9,638 nt of DNA from an uncultured Bacteroidales bacterium (lineage in GTDB: Bacteria > Bacteroidota > Bacteroidia > Bacteroidales > Paludibacteraceae): contig CAIQOG010000443.1 in the NCBI GenBank assembly GCA_903873355.1, positions 1 to 9,638 on the forward strand. Reading direction: 5' to 3'. Each line of letters begins with the position of its first letter. The stretch's first letter is position 1. The position numbers were made by a program, and so were the translations under genes. The notes under the pieces are model-generated. The model was not told where the DNA came from and ran no database searches. It worked only from the letters and a program-made list of their open reading frames with translations. This document shows positions 1 to 7,199 of this stretch, one piece after another.

Positions 1-492
1 ACAGGAAATAGAATCATTAATTTCATAAGGTCCTCCAAATTCTCCTCCCCAAATAATTATCCCTGATTTTGCATGATTTATTGAATCTAAAACTACTAAA
101 ATTAGAGACATATAATCATCGCCTGAACAATAAATTATTATTGGTTGACACCTACCTACTTTCTTTTGTTTAGAGACATAATATGCATTGACATATGATT
201 TTATATATCCTTTTTCTGCGCCTGTTTGTTTTGAGATAATTGGAACAGTAATATTTAACTTGGCATTTTCATCTAATGAAATTAACTTATGTTTTTTTGT
301 TGAGTCTGAATAACAAAGATTGTCATCAGAGAAATATATATGTTTTACAAAATCAGTATTTGCAATGTTTTTATAAAGAAACAAGGAATCTGCTAATTCA
401 GTATATGTATCATTTTTATTATTGTCTGATTGTTTTTTTGAGCATGAAAACAATACAGAAAGTAATAAAACTAAGAATAATGTCTTTTTCAT
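1..492 (-). CDS. Hypothetical lipoprotein, partial (3' end outside window)
   Basis: I do not recognise this gene. The frame is open from the ATG at 492 to the window edge (164 codons, no stop), so it is truncated by the window and not broken. The N-terminus is a lipoprotein signal: MKK, a leucine-rich core, then the lipobox LFSC with Cys17 as the lipidation site. An S/K/N/D-rich tether follows. A lipid-anchored envelope protein is inferred. Residues about 117-147 alternate strand and helix (PIIIYCSGDDY, then LILVVLDSI, then GIII), which faintly resembles the periplasmic domain of ExbD/TolR; this is a weak similarity. A hand count gives about 27% GC, far below the 45-50% sampled in parE, which suggests accessory or recently acquired DNA. 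The start follows the parE stop by 48 nt, and that gap holds a heptad array. No good Shine-Dalgarno or -7 element was found in the gap. Confidence 0.75.
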   Translation of the reverse strand, partial: MKKTLFLVLLLSVLFSCSKKQSDNNKNDTYTELADSLFLYKNIANTDFVKHIYFSDDNLCYSDSTKKHKLISLDENAKLNITVPIISKQTGAEKGYIKSYVNAYYVSKQKKVGRCQPIIIYCSGDDYMSLILVVLDSINHAKSGIIIWGGEFGGPYEINDSISC

Positions 493-504
493 AATCTTTT
501 TTCC

Positions 505-537
505 AATCGTAAATCGTAAATGAATAAATCGTCAATT
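505..537. repeat. Short tandem array, period 7 (array A)
   Basis: On the plus strand the units are AATCGTA, AATCGTA, AATGAAT, then AAATCGTC. The array fills most of the 48-nt gap between the parE stop and the lipoprotein start. The 10-mer AATCGTAAAT recurs in array E, about 7.8 kb away. The function is unknown. Confidence 0.7.
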
Positions 538-540
538 CTT

Positions 541-2412
541 TTACACGTCTTCTTCCACCACCAAATTATCAATGATAAAGTTCTGACGTTCGGAGGTATT
601 TTTGCCCATATAAAACGACAATAAATCCTGTACGGCATCTTCTTTTTTCAGCGTTACCTGATCGAGGCGCATGTCTTTGCCAATAAAGTGCTTAAACTCA
701 TCGGGTGAGATTTCACCAAGCCCTTTAAATCGGGTTATTTCAGGATTTGCACCCACTTTTGCCATAGCCGACTGCCTTTCTTCTTCCGAATAGCAGTAGA
801 ACGTTTCTTTTTTGTTTCGTACCCGGAAAAGTGGAGTTTGAAGAATATGTACGTGTCCTTTTTTAATCAAATCGGGGAAAAACTGCAGGAAGAAAGTAAT
901 CAGCAACAACCTGATGTGCATACCGTCGACGTCCGCATCGGTAGCCACAATTACTTTATTGTAGCGCAGATTATCAATACCATCTTCGATATTCAGTGCT
1001 GCTTGAAGGAGATTGAATTCCTCGTTTTCGTATACAATTTTCTTAGTCAAACCATAGCTGTTGAGGGGTTTTCCACGCAAACTGAACACGGCTTGTGTAT
1101 TCACATCGCGGCTTTTTGTGATTGAACCGCTCGCCGAATCGCCCTCAGTAATAAATATGCACGAATTCTCAATTAACTGATTTTTGGCTTCATCTTTTGT
1201 CAGCGTATCATTAAAATGCATACGGCAATCGCGGAGTTTTTTATTGTGCAGATTCACCTTTTTGGCACGTTCACGCGCGAGTTTGGTTACACCGGCTATG
1301 GCTTTTCGTTCTTTTTCCGAATCCTGAATTTTCTGAAGCAGGGTTGCTGACGTTTCGCTGTTGCGATGCAGGTAGTTATCGAGCTCCTTTTTCAGAAAAT
1401 CGGAAATAAATTTATTCACCGAAATACCATCTTTCGACATATCGCGCGAACCAAGTTTGGTTTTGGTCTGGCTTTCGAATACCGGCTCTTCCACACTAAT
1501 AGCTACTGCAGCAATAATTCCGTTTCGGATATCGGTAAGTTCCTGATTTTTATTGAAGAATTCCTTTATAGTGCGTGCAATAGCTTCGCGGAATGCACTT
1601 TGGTGAGTTCCGCCCTGCGTGGTGTGCTGTCCATTTACGAACGAGTAATATTCCTCACCGTACTGGTCGCTGTGGGTAAATGCAATTTCGATATCTTCGC
1701 CACGTAGGTGAATAATAGGATACAGTGGGTCGGAAGTCAGGTTTTCGTTCAGCAAATCGAGCAAACCATTTTTAGACAGGATTTTCTTGCCGTTGAAGTT
1801 GATAGTCAGGCCGGTATTGAGGTACGCATAGTTGCGCAGCATGGTTTCGATAAACTCATCCTGGTATTTGTAGCCTATAAAAAGTGTTTCGTCAGGTATA
1901 AAATACACGTAGGTTCCGCGGTCGGTATTATCATCAAAAATTTCGCTGTCTTTGGTCAGTTTTCCCTGCACAAACTCGGCACGGCGGCTTTGTCCATCGC
2001 GAAAACTCTGCACTACGAAAGAGGACGAAAGCGCATTCACAGCCTTGGTCCCGACACCGTTCAACCCAACCGATTTTTTAAACGCCTTGGAATCGTATTT
2101 ACCACCGGTATTCATAATAGATACCGCGTCAATCATCTTTCCTAACGGAATTCCACGACCGTAATCACGCACTTCCACGTGACCGTCATTCACCGTTACT
2201 TCGATGTTTTTTCCGGCACCCATGCGGTACTCGTCGATACAGTTGTCGAGCACTTCTTTCAGCAGCACATAAATTCCATCGTCGCCATGTGTTCCATCGC
2301 CCAACTTACCGATATACATACCGGGGCGACGACGAACATGTTCGAGACCTTCGAGGGTGATAATATTGCTATCACCATAATCAACCTGTTGTGTAATTTC
2401 TATTTCTTCCAT
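541..2412 (-). CDS. parE: DNA topoisomerase IV subunit B (ParE/GyrB family)
   Basis: This is the ATPase subunit of a type IIA topoisomerase. With the A subunit (not in this window) it passes one duplex through another to decatenate or relax DNA. The 623 residues carry the full domain order. The GHKL ATPase has the N-box with E53, D56 and N57, then DYGRGIP at 83-89 and GLNGVGTKA at 116-124. The transducer has the QTKTKLG loop at 315-321, whose K317 should contact the ATP gamma-phosphate. The TOPRIM domain has EGDSAS at 423-428 and the metal-binding DADVD at 492-496, and the tail has RFKGLGEI at 561-568. All catalytic residues expected for the family are present. Assignment as ParE over GyrB rests on the TOPRIM flank ([17 protein letters not shown]), which I remember as typical of the Bacteroidetes second B subunit; GyrB remains possible. 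It is co-directional with envC upstream (102-nt gap), and array B ends a few bases before its ATG. Confidence 0.9.
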   Translation of the reverse strand: MEEIEITQQVDYGDSNIITLEGLEHVRRRPGMYIGKLGDGTHGDDGIYVLLKEVLDNCIDEYRMGAGKNIEVTVNDGHVEVRDYGRGIPLGKMIDAVSIMNTGGKYDSKAFKKSVGLNGVGTKAVNALSSSFVVQSFRDGQSRRAEFVQGKLTKDSEIFDDNTDRGTYVYFIPDETLFIGYKYQDEFIETMLRNYAYLNTGLTINFNGKKILSKNGLLDLLNENLTSDPLYPIIHLRGEDIEIAFTHSDQYGEEYYSFVNGQHTTQGGTHQSAFREAIARTIKEFFNKNQELTDIRNGIIAAVAISVEEPVFESQTKTKLGSRDMSKDGISVNKFISDFLKKELDNYLHRNSETSATLLQKIQDSEKERKAIAGVTKLARERAKKVNLHNKKLRDCRMHFNDTLTKDEAKNQLIENSCIFITEGDSASGSITKSRDVNTQAVFSLRGKPLNSYGLTKKIVYENEEFNLLQAALNIEDGIDNLRYNKVIVATDADVDGMHIRLLLITFFLQFFPDLIKKGHVHILQTPLFRVRNKKETFYCYSEEERQSAMAKVGANPEITRFKGLGEISPDEFKHFIGKDMRLDQVTLKKEDAVQDLLSFYMGKNTSERQNFIIDNLVVEEDV

Positions 2413-2421
2413 AAAATCAGC

Positions 2422-2450
2422 AGTAAACGGTAAACGGTAAGCAGTAAAAC
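2422..2450. repeat. Short tandem array, period 7 (array B)
   Basis: The plus-strand units are AGTAAAC, GGTAAAC, GGTAAGC and AGTAAAA. They lie in the 102-nt gap between envC and parE, about 10 nt from the parE start codon. The array could affect parE translation initiation, but nothing here proves that. No exact TAnnTTTG element was found on the minus strand of the gap; the nearest is TTAGTTTG at 2478-2485 (one mismatch, no -33 partner at 19 nt). Confidence 0.7.
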
Positions 2451-2514
2451 TTCCACCTTTTTACCATCTTTTTATTTCAAACTAATTAACCAATATACAT
2501 AAAAACTCAATAAA

Positions 2515-3861
2515 CTAACGTGCTATCCAACTTTCCGGATTTTGGAGGTTTTTCCCATTCCAAACCTGAAAATATAATTCAGTTTTATTGTCGCGCTCGT
2601 CGTCGGTATAAATTTTACCAATGGCCTGTTTAGCAGTAACATGATCACCTTCACGCACAAAAATCTGTGTCAGATTGGCATAAACGGTTCGGTAATTCCC
2701 ATGCTGAATAATCACCGCATTGTTGCTTCCAGGAATTGAAAAGCGTTGTGTAACGACACCTTCGAACACTGCCCGCGCCGAACTTCCAACCGGAGTTTGA
2801 ATATAAATCCCTTTGTTATTGGTAGTTACGTGTTTCAAAACCGGATGTTCGTGAATTCCGAAATGTCCACTGATAAATCCGTTGGAAGTTGGCCATGGCA
2901 AACGTCCCTGATTGCGCTCAAAATTCCCGGAAATAAGCGTTTCTTCTTTTGTCAGCAGCGAAACAGATGGGCTCGTCGTTGGTTTTGAAACTTCAGCAGT
3001 TTGTTTTGGTTCTTTTTTAGAACCGGGTTTTGTCGTTTTTACTTCTTCGGTTGTGTGTTTTTTCTCGGTTGCCTGTTCCTCGGCAAGGCGTTTCTTTTCA
3101 GCTGCTGCACGTTTTGCTTCGGCTTTACGAATTTCTTCGGCAATCAACCGTTCAATTTTATTATTGAGTTCGGCAGCTTTTTTCTGCTGTATTTTCAAAT
3201 CAGCACGTAGTTTTGCTTCTTTCTTCTGCAAATCGGTAAGCAATACTTTTTCTTTTTGCTGGTCTTTGGTCAGAATTTTTGCTTCAGTTTCTTTCTGCTT
3301 TACAACCTGAACTTTAGTGGTTTTATGTACCTGCAGGCTATCATTTTTATGTTCAATCTGGACTTTTATCCCTTCAATTTTATAAACCTGTTGTTTGCGG
3401 TAATCACTGAATTCCTGCAAATAACGCAAACGGCGATACGACTGGTCGAACGATTTTGCCGAGAGCACGAACATAATTTTGGCATACAAACTGCGGTTGA
3501 TGTGCGCTTCTTCCACCAGTCGGGCATAATCGGCTTTTAAGGCTTTCAGATTGCCTTCCAAACGCACTTTTTCCTGATTCAGCTGCCCAATTTGCTGATC
3601 CAGTTTACCGATTTCGGTACCGATATTTTTGATAAGTGTCTTCCGTTCGTTGATATTCTTGGAAATAATAGTGAGTTTATTCAACGAACTTTTTTGCGAT
3701 TTCTTGGTTTCATTCAGCATTTTGCTGGTAATTTCAAGCTTTTGAAGTGCCTGTTTGCGCTGCAACTCCAGTTCTTTGACTGTTTGTGCCAACAAACCAC
3801 CAAAAGTCATTGTCAGCATAATTACCAAAATCAGAAATCGTTTCAATCTTTGTATTATCAT
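2515..3861 (-). CDS. envC: EnvC-like murein hydrolase activator (degenerate M23/LytM)
   Basis: A 448-residue exported protein. Residues 1-26 form a signal peptide (MIIQRLKR, hydrophobic core, probable cleavage after LLAQ). Residues about 28-260 are a long charged coiled coil rich in K, E, Q and L. Residues about 260-305 are a K/T/P-rich linker, and about 320-448 form a LytM (peptidase M23) fold. The catalytic residues are missing: the metal-binding H-x-x-x-D is N349 and Y353, the H of YAHL is N396, and the H-x-H is E428 and Y430. In E. coli EnvC the LytM domain is likewise inactive and switches on the division amidases AmiA and AmiB, so a periplasmic regulatory role in septal peptidoglycan splitting is inferred here. 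It starts 4 nt after the DUF4292 stop, so translation of the two is probably coupled. An active endopeptidase is unlikely. Confidence 0.88.
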   Translation of the reverse strand: MIIQRLKRFLILVIMLTMTFGGLLAQTVKELELQRKQALQKLEITSKMLNETKKSQKSSLNKLTIISKNINERKTLIKNIGTEIGKLDQQIGQLNQEKVRLEGNLKALKADYARLVEEAHINRSLYAKIMFVLSAKSFDQSYRRLRYLQEFSDYRKQQVYKIEGIKVQIEHKNDSLQVHKTTKVQVVKQKETEAKILTKDQQKEKVLLTDLQKKEAKLRADLKIQQKKAAELNNKIERLIAEEIRKAEAKRAAAEKKRLAEEQATEKKHTTEEVKTTKPGSKKEPKQTAEVSKPTTSPSVSLLTKEETLISGNFERNQGRLPWPTSNGFISGHFGIHEHPVLKHVTTNNKGIYIQTPVGSSARAVFEGVVTQRFSIPGSNNAVIIQHGNYRTVYANLTQIFVREGDHVTAKQAIGKIYTDDERDNKTELYFQVWNGKNLQNPESWIAR

Positions 3862-3865
3862 CGTG

Positions 3866-4696
3866 TTATTTTTTTAGCAATTGGTCAATGTCGGCGCGTG
3901 TGAAACGCTCAGAATTTGTTGGTATAAACTTAATATCTGTATCAAAAGCCACTTTCAGAATAGAAAAATCACAACTAGCTTTGGTCTTCTGACTGCTTAT
4001 TTTCAGATTAATTTTTTGTGGAAAATTTACATCATTTTCCAGCAAATAATCATCATAAGCGTTCTGCAACTGATAACTACTTTTTTTGGTTGTCAACAAA
4101 ACCTGTTTAATTAAATACTTTTCTGATATTTCGGTTGCCTGTGTCATTTTTTTTGTTTCAAACGCAATTGAGTATTGTCCTGTCGGCAAAATTAGCAAAT
4201 GACAACTGTCGGCCTGTACATTCTTTTGTCCTACACAGAAAAATCGTGCTGTCAGTAACGATTGTAAACTGTAAAAATTGACATCCACTCCAAAACGGGT
4301 GCTAAAATACGAATAATCAGCGGCATAATAGCGTCGATTCATTTTATCAAACACTTTCATACTATCGGTAGTGAATTCGGCTTTGAACATTTCGATTCCC
4401 AAAAAAGGCTGAATGGAGAGATACAGTACCGAATCATTTTTAATCTTGCAGGTAGCCGAAACATTCACTTTTCGCTCACCAATTTGCAGCTCCATAGACA
4501 TTTTACTTACGTTAGCAGTCTTGAATTGCGGTTGATTTTTTTGCACTTGCTCGATAATTTGCACAACCGGATTTGGTTTAATTTCAGTCGGTTTTGTGAT
4601 AGTTTTCACTGTTTTACAACTTGTAAAACCTACAAATAAAACCAGCATAAAATAAACTGCCGACTGCCAACTACCAACTATTTTTCTCTTTTCCAT
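3866..4696 (-). CDS. DUF4292 family lipoprotein
   Basis: A 276-residue lipoprotein of the DUF4292 family. Its signature is the run around residues 86-125: KNDSVLYLSI, then PFLGIEMFKAEFTTDS, then DKMNRRYY. The family is typical of Bacteroidetes and its molecular role is not established. A LolA/LolB-like lipid-binding fold is plausible but is inference. The N-terminus MEKRK gives a basic n-region, followed by a hydrophobic stretch and lipobox FTSC with Cys27. I chose the ATG at 4696, which overlaps the end of the TPR gene by 19 nt, because the next Met (residue 17, codon at 4648) would leave a signal peptide with no basic residue. With this start, residues 6-13 (IVGSWQSA) are encoded by heptad array C. 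envC follows after 4 nt. Association with the EnvC-like and TPR proteins suggests envelope assembly or division. Confidence 0.83.
   Translation of the reverse strand: MEKRKIVGSWQSAVYFMLVLFVGFTSCKTVKTITKPTEIKPNPVVQIIEQVQKNQPQFKTANVSKMSMELQIGERKVNVSATCKIKNDSVLYLSIQPFLGIEMFKAEFTTDSMKVFDKMNRRYYAADYSYFSTRFGVDVNFYSLQSLLTARFFCVGQKNVQADSCHLLILPTGQYSIAFETKKMTQATEISEKYLIKQVLLTTKKSSYQLQNAYDDYLLENDVNFPQKINLKISSQKTKASCDFSILKVAFDTDIKFIPTNSERFTRADIDQLLKK
4656..4683. repeat. Short tandem array, period 7 (array C), within coding sequence
   Basis: The plus-strand units are ACTGCCG, ACTGCCA, ACTACCA and ACTATTT. Read on the minus strand, the array begins at the last codon and TAG stop of the TPR gene and runs on inside the first codons of the DUF4292 gene. 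It shares its first nine minus-strand bases (AAATAGTTG) with array D. Confidence 0.72.
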
Positions 4697-6423
4697 CCTT
4701 TGTTCTCAATTTTCTTTTTCAAATCATCGGTTTTATTTCCGGCTTCAAACGATTTTTGCCATATTTTCAGCGCTTTATCATCATTCTTTGTCATCCACAG
4801 AATATCGCCGTAATGTTCCCATATCACAGCAGATTCCTCATCCTTTTTCATATTATCAATCGCCCGTTCAATATAATATTTTGCCAGTGAATAATTTGCC
4901 TCCTGATATAAAATCCAGGCATAGGTATCTAAATAGGTACTGTTTTTTGGTTCAAGTTCCACCGTTTTTGCACTCATTCGCTCCGCTTTTTTGAGATCGT
5001 CTTTCCCCAGCGAAAGATAATACGCATAATTATTCATTACCATAATATTCTTCGGATTGGCTTTCAGTGCGTGTTCATAATTCACAAATGCCGAATCTTT
5101 TTTCTCAACTTTGAAATAAATATCTGCAATTTGTGCATAAAAATCACTTTTCAAATCGGTTTGTTCGGCAGTAATAAATGGCAACCCACTTTTGAAAGAA
5201 ACTAATGCCGCCGGATATTCAACCAACTGAAACTCAGCAATGCCCCGGTAAAAATACCAGGCCGATGTTTTAGGCAAATTCTGAATGGCACGGTCGGTTA
5301 CCGCCAATATCTGTTTGAAATTCTTTTCGCCAATATAAATCTGAATCAAGCGCATCCACGTTTGGTCATTTTTTGAATTGATATTCAGCATCGATTCCAG
5401 TTCCGAAATGGCCTCCGCATTCCGCTTTTGTACCTGCAAATACACCGCGTAATAACTATGGACAAGTTCTTCCATTGGATAACGGTCGACCAACAATTTA
5501 AACAAACTTTCAGTCTCGCTAAACTTGGTGGAATCGCGAATCAGTTTTTCGACATATTGTCCTAACACCTGTACTTTCGTATCCACGTCCAACTGTTCAT
5601 TTTTCAATGCGGCTACTATCGATTCCACAGCTTTTTCCGGCTGATTTTCAGACTTGTAGTAATTGGAAAGTGACACATAAACAAAGGCGTTCTGCGGATC
5701 GTCTTTCAACACTTGCTGGTAAATTTGAAATGCCTGCTGAGGCATGTTCTGCTGCAGATAAATGTCACCCCGAAAAACCTTATACCTCGATTCGGAAGGA
5801 TATTTGTTTACCAGTTTGTCAATCTCGGCAATTCCTTTCTTCCTGTTATTCAGCAGGATATACAACTGAAATTTTTCGAGCGAAAGTCCCTGATTTATAC
5901 CCGACAGATTTTCCAGCCGTTCGTAAGCAGCAATGGCCTTTTCAAATTGACGGGTTTCCTTGTAAAACGAAGCCAGCATCGTGTAAACTTCTTCTTTATT
6001 CGGATAAAGTTTCTGTAGATTAGTGGCTATTTCAATGCATCGTTTCCAGTTTTTTTGCTCGGAATACATACTGATTAACTGCACATTGTACCACCAGTTT
6101 GTAGGGTCGGTCTGTATCGCTTTTTCCATGCAACGAAGGGCCGCAGCGGTAAAACCGGTAGCGCCATACAACAGTCCAAGCTCTGACTGCACGCCGGCAT
6201 CAAGCGAATCAAGAACGGCACATAAGCGAAAAGTCTCCAGTGCCTGATCGTACTGACTGTTTTCTTTTTGCTTCAGTCCTTCGTAAAAAAAATAATCAAA
6301 CCGACGTTGTTCTGATTCTGATAAATAACTTATTTTCGTACTCTTATCAACCGGTTTTTTGGTTGCAGCGTACGAAAAAAGAGGAAAAACGAAAGCCAAA
6401 AACAGAAAATATCTTTTATTCAT
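4678..6423 (-). CDS. Secreted tetratricopeptide repeat (TPR) protein
   Basis: A 581-residue exported scaffold protein. MNKRY plus a hydrophobic run to about residue 19 (LFSYA) is a signal peptide without a lipobox Cys, so a periplasmic location is inferred. About a dozen TPR units follow almost end to end, for example near 42-75, 77-110, 213-244, 353-384, 426-457, 460-491, 495-524 and 533-561, with typical endings such as AIQTDP and LKANP. TPR arrays bind proteins; the partner is unknown. The frame is open for 18 more codons upstream, to an ATG at 6477, but that extension reads through array D and would bury the signal peptide, so I start at 6423, 58 nt after the dut stop. The stop overlaps the DUF4292 start. 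From memory, dut - TPR - DUF4292 - EnvC is a recurring order in Bacteroidales, which supports a shared envelope role. Confidence 0.85.
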   Translation of the reverse strand: MNKRYFLFLAFVFPLFSYAATKKPVDKSTKISYLSESEQRRFDYFFYEGLKQKENSQYDQALETFRLCAVLDSLDAGVQSELGLLYGATGFTAAALRCMEKAIQTDPTNWWYNVQLISMYSEQKNWKRCIEIATNLQKLYPNKEEVYTMLASFYKETRQFEKAIAAYERLENLSGINQGLSLEKFQLYILLNNRKKGIAEIDKLVNKYPSESRYKVFRGDIYLQQNMPQQAFQIYQQVLKDDPQNAFVYVSLSNYYKSENQPEKAVESIVAALKNEQLDVDTKVQVLGQYVEKLIRDSTKFSETESLFKLLVDRYPMEELVHSYYAVYLQVQKRNAEAISELESMLNINSKNDQTWMRLIQIYIGEKNFKQILAVTDRAIQNLPKTSAWYFYRGIAEFQLVEYPAALVSFKSGLPFITAEQTDLKSDFYAQIADIYFKVEKKDSAFVNYEHALKANPKNIMVMNNYAYYLSLGKDDLKKAERMSAKTVELEPKNSTYLDTYAWILYQEANYSLAKYYIERAIDNMKKDEESAVIWEHYGDILWMTKNDDKALKIWQKSFEAGNKTDDLKKKIENKGWKREK

Positions 6424-6462
6424 TAGGTTCAAAATCAGAATGACCGGAGAATTTGATTGATA

Positions 6463-6483
6463 ACTGCTCACTGTCAACTATTT
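6463..6483. repeat. Short tandem array, period 7 (array D)
   Basis: The plus-strand units are ACTGCTC, ACTGTCA and ACTATTT. The array touches the dut stop codon (TAA at 6484-6482 on the minus strand) and occupies the start of the 58-nt gap before the TPR gene. It is degenerate: the units differ at three or more places. The case for it rests mainly on the match to array C. Confidence 0.55.
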
Positions 6484-6916
6484 AATGTTTTCCCGTGTGA
6501 CCAAATCCTCCCACACCACGGTCAGTTTCGCCAAGTTCAGCTACTTCAATCCATTCAGCCTGAGCATGCTCGGCAATAATCATTTGGCATATACGCTCGC
6601 CATCATTTATTACAAAATCTTCAGCCGAAAGGTTCACCAGTATTACACAAATTTCGCCCCGATAATCGGCATCAATCGTTCCCGGCGAATTTAAAACTGT
6701 AATTCCTTTTTTTATAGCTAATCCACTGCGCGGGCGAATCTGAGCCTCGTAACCTTCAGGAAGTTCTATAAACAAACCAGTTGGTATCAATTTTCGTTCC
6801 AATGATTTCAGAACGATGGGTTCGTCAATGTTCGCACGTATATCCATACCGGCTGAAAGTGGAGTGGCATATTCGGGAAGTGCATGTTTTGAGCGGTTTA
6901 CAATACTTATCTTCAT
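6482..6916 (-). CDS. dut: Deoxyuridine 5'-triphosphate nucleotidohydrolase (dUTPase)
   Basis: Hydrolyses dUTP to dUMP and pyrophosphate in the cytoplasm, keeping uracil out of DNA and supplying dUMP for thymidylate synthesis. The 144-residue length and all five motifs of the trimeric family are present: AGMDIRA at 22-28; RPRSGLA at 61-67; [10 protein letters not shown] at 79-88, with D84 the expected catalytic aspartate; GERICQM at 106-112; and the C-terminal lid [10 protein letters not shown] at 133-142. The lid has His140 where many homologues have Ser, a substitution I recall as common in Bacteroidetes. It is the first gene of the minus-strand cluster, with a candidate -7 element 61-68 nt upstream of its ATG. 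The TPR gene follows after 58 nt, so co-transcription with the envelope genes is likely. Confidence 0.96.
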   Translation of the reverse strand: MKISIVNRSKHALPEYATPLSAGMDIRANIDEPIVLKSLERKLIPTGLFIELPEGYEAQIRPRSGLAIKKGITVLNSPGTIDADYRGEICVILVNLSAEDFVINDGERICQMIIAEHAQAEWIEVAELGETDRGVGGFGHTGKH

Positions 6917-6976
6917 TTATTTAAGCTTTTATTTTTCTGATAATACCAAATTGTTAATTTTGCTTTGTATTAGCTA

Positions 6977-6984
6977 CAAAAATA
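6977..6984 (-). promoter_or_regulatory. Candidate -7 element for the dut cluster
   Basis: On the minus strand this reads TATTTTTG, an exact fit to the Bacteroidetes -7 consensus TAnnTTTG. It would give a 5' leader of about 55 nt. There is no TTG at the usual 19-nt distance upstream, so the -33 element is weak or absent. In such AT-rich DNA a chance match is possible. Confidence 0.45.
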
Positions 6985-7037
6985 CGATTTTTATTGTTTC
7001 CACTACTTAAGAAGACTGGAAAAATATGTTTTTTTCA

Positions 7038-7101
7038 AAAATCATTTTCAGGTTTTAGAATTATTTGTTGAAATTCAGCTTTAAAAGTCCTGAATGATTT
7101 T
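7038..7101. other. Imperfect inverted repeat in divergent promoter region
   Basis: AAAATCATT (7038-7046) and CAGG (7049-7052) pair with CCTG (7089-7092) and AATGATTTT (7093-7101). That is 13 pairs interrupted by a 2-nt bulge, around a 36-nt loop. It lies between dut and the flavin oxidoreductase gene. The 8-mer AGCTTTAA also occurs twice here (7078 and 7110). Either could be an operator, but the low GC content makes chance pairing a real alternative. The 283-bp gap holds no gene that I can see. Confidence 0.3.
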
Positions 7102-7176
7102 AAGTACAGAGCTTTAATTTTTAAATTTCAAAGCAATTTATCAAAATATTTTTTGCATTTTTGTAAATCAAACAAC

Positions 7177-7187
7177 TTGATTATCAA
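7177..7187. promoter_or_regulatory. 11-bp palindrome before the flavin oxidoreductase start
   Basis: TTGAT-T-ATCAA is a perfect odd palindrome 12 nt before the ATG at 7200. A weak plus-strand -7 candidate, CATTTTTG (one mismatch to TAnnTTTG, no -33 partner), lies just upstream at 7156-7163. If that promoter is used, the palindrome falls in the leader, where a repressor could act. It is short and could be chance. Confidence 0.25.
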
Positions 7188-7199
7188 AATTCAGAGGCT

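Noticed and set aside
276..494. Plus-strand 72-codon frame at the left end
   Set aside because: It is antisense to the lipoprotein frame, which has a clear signal peptide and stays open to the window edge.
838..2433. Several plus-strand open frames of 70-145 codons opposite parE
   Set aside because: They lie antisense to a complete topoisomerase gene with all motifs, and their products show no recognisable domain or start context.
2515..3861. Active M23 zinc endopeptidase
   Set aside because: All expected zinc ligands and the catalytic histidine are substituted.
6424..6477. 18-codon N-terminal extension of the TPR protein to the ATG at 6477
   Set aside because: It would place array D and polar residues ahead of a clean signal peptide that begins at Met 6423.
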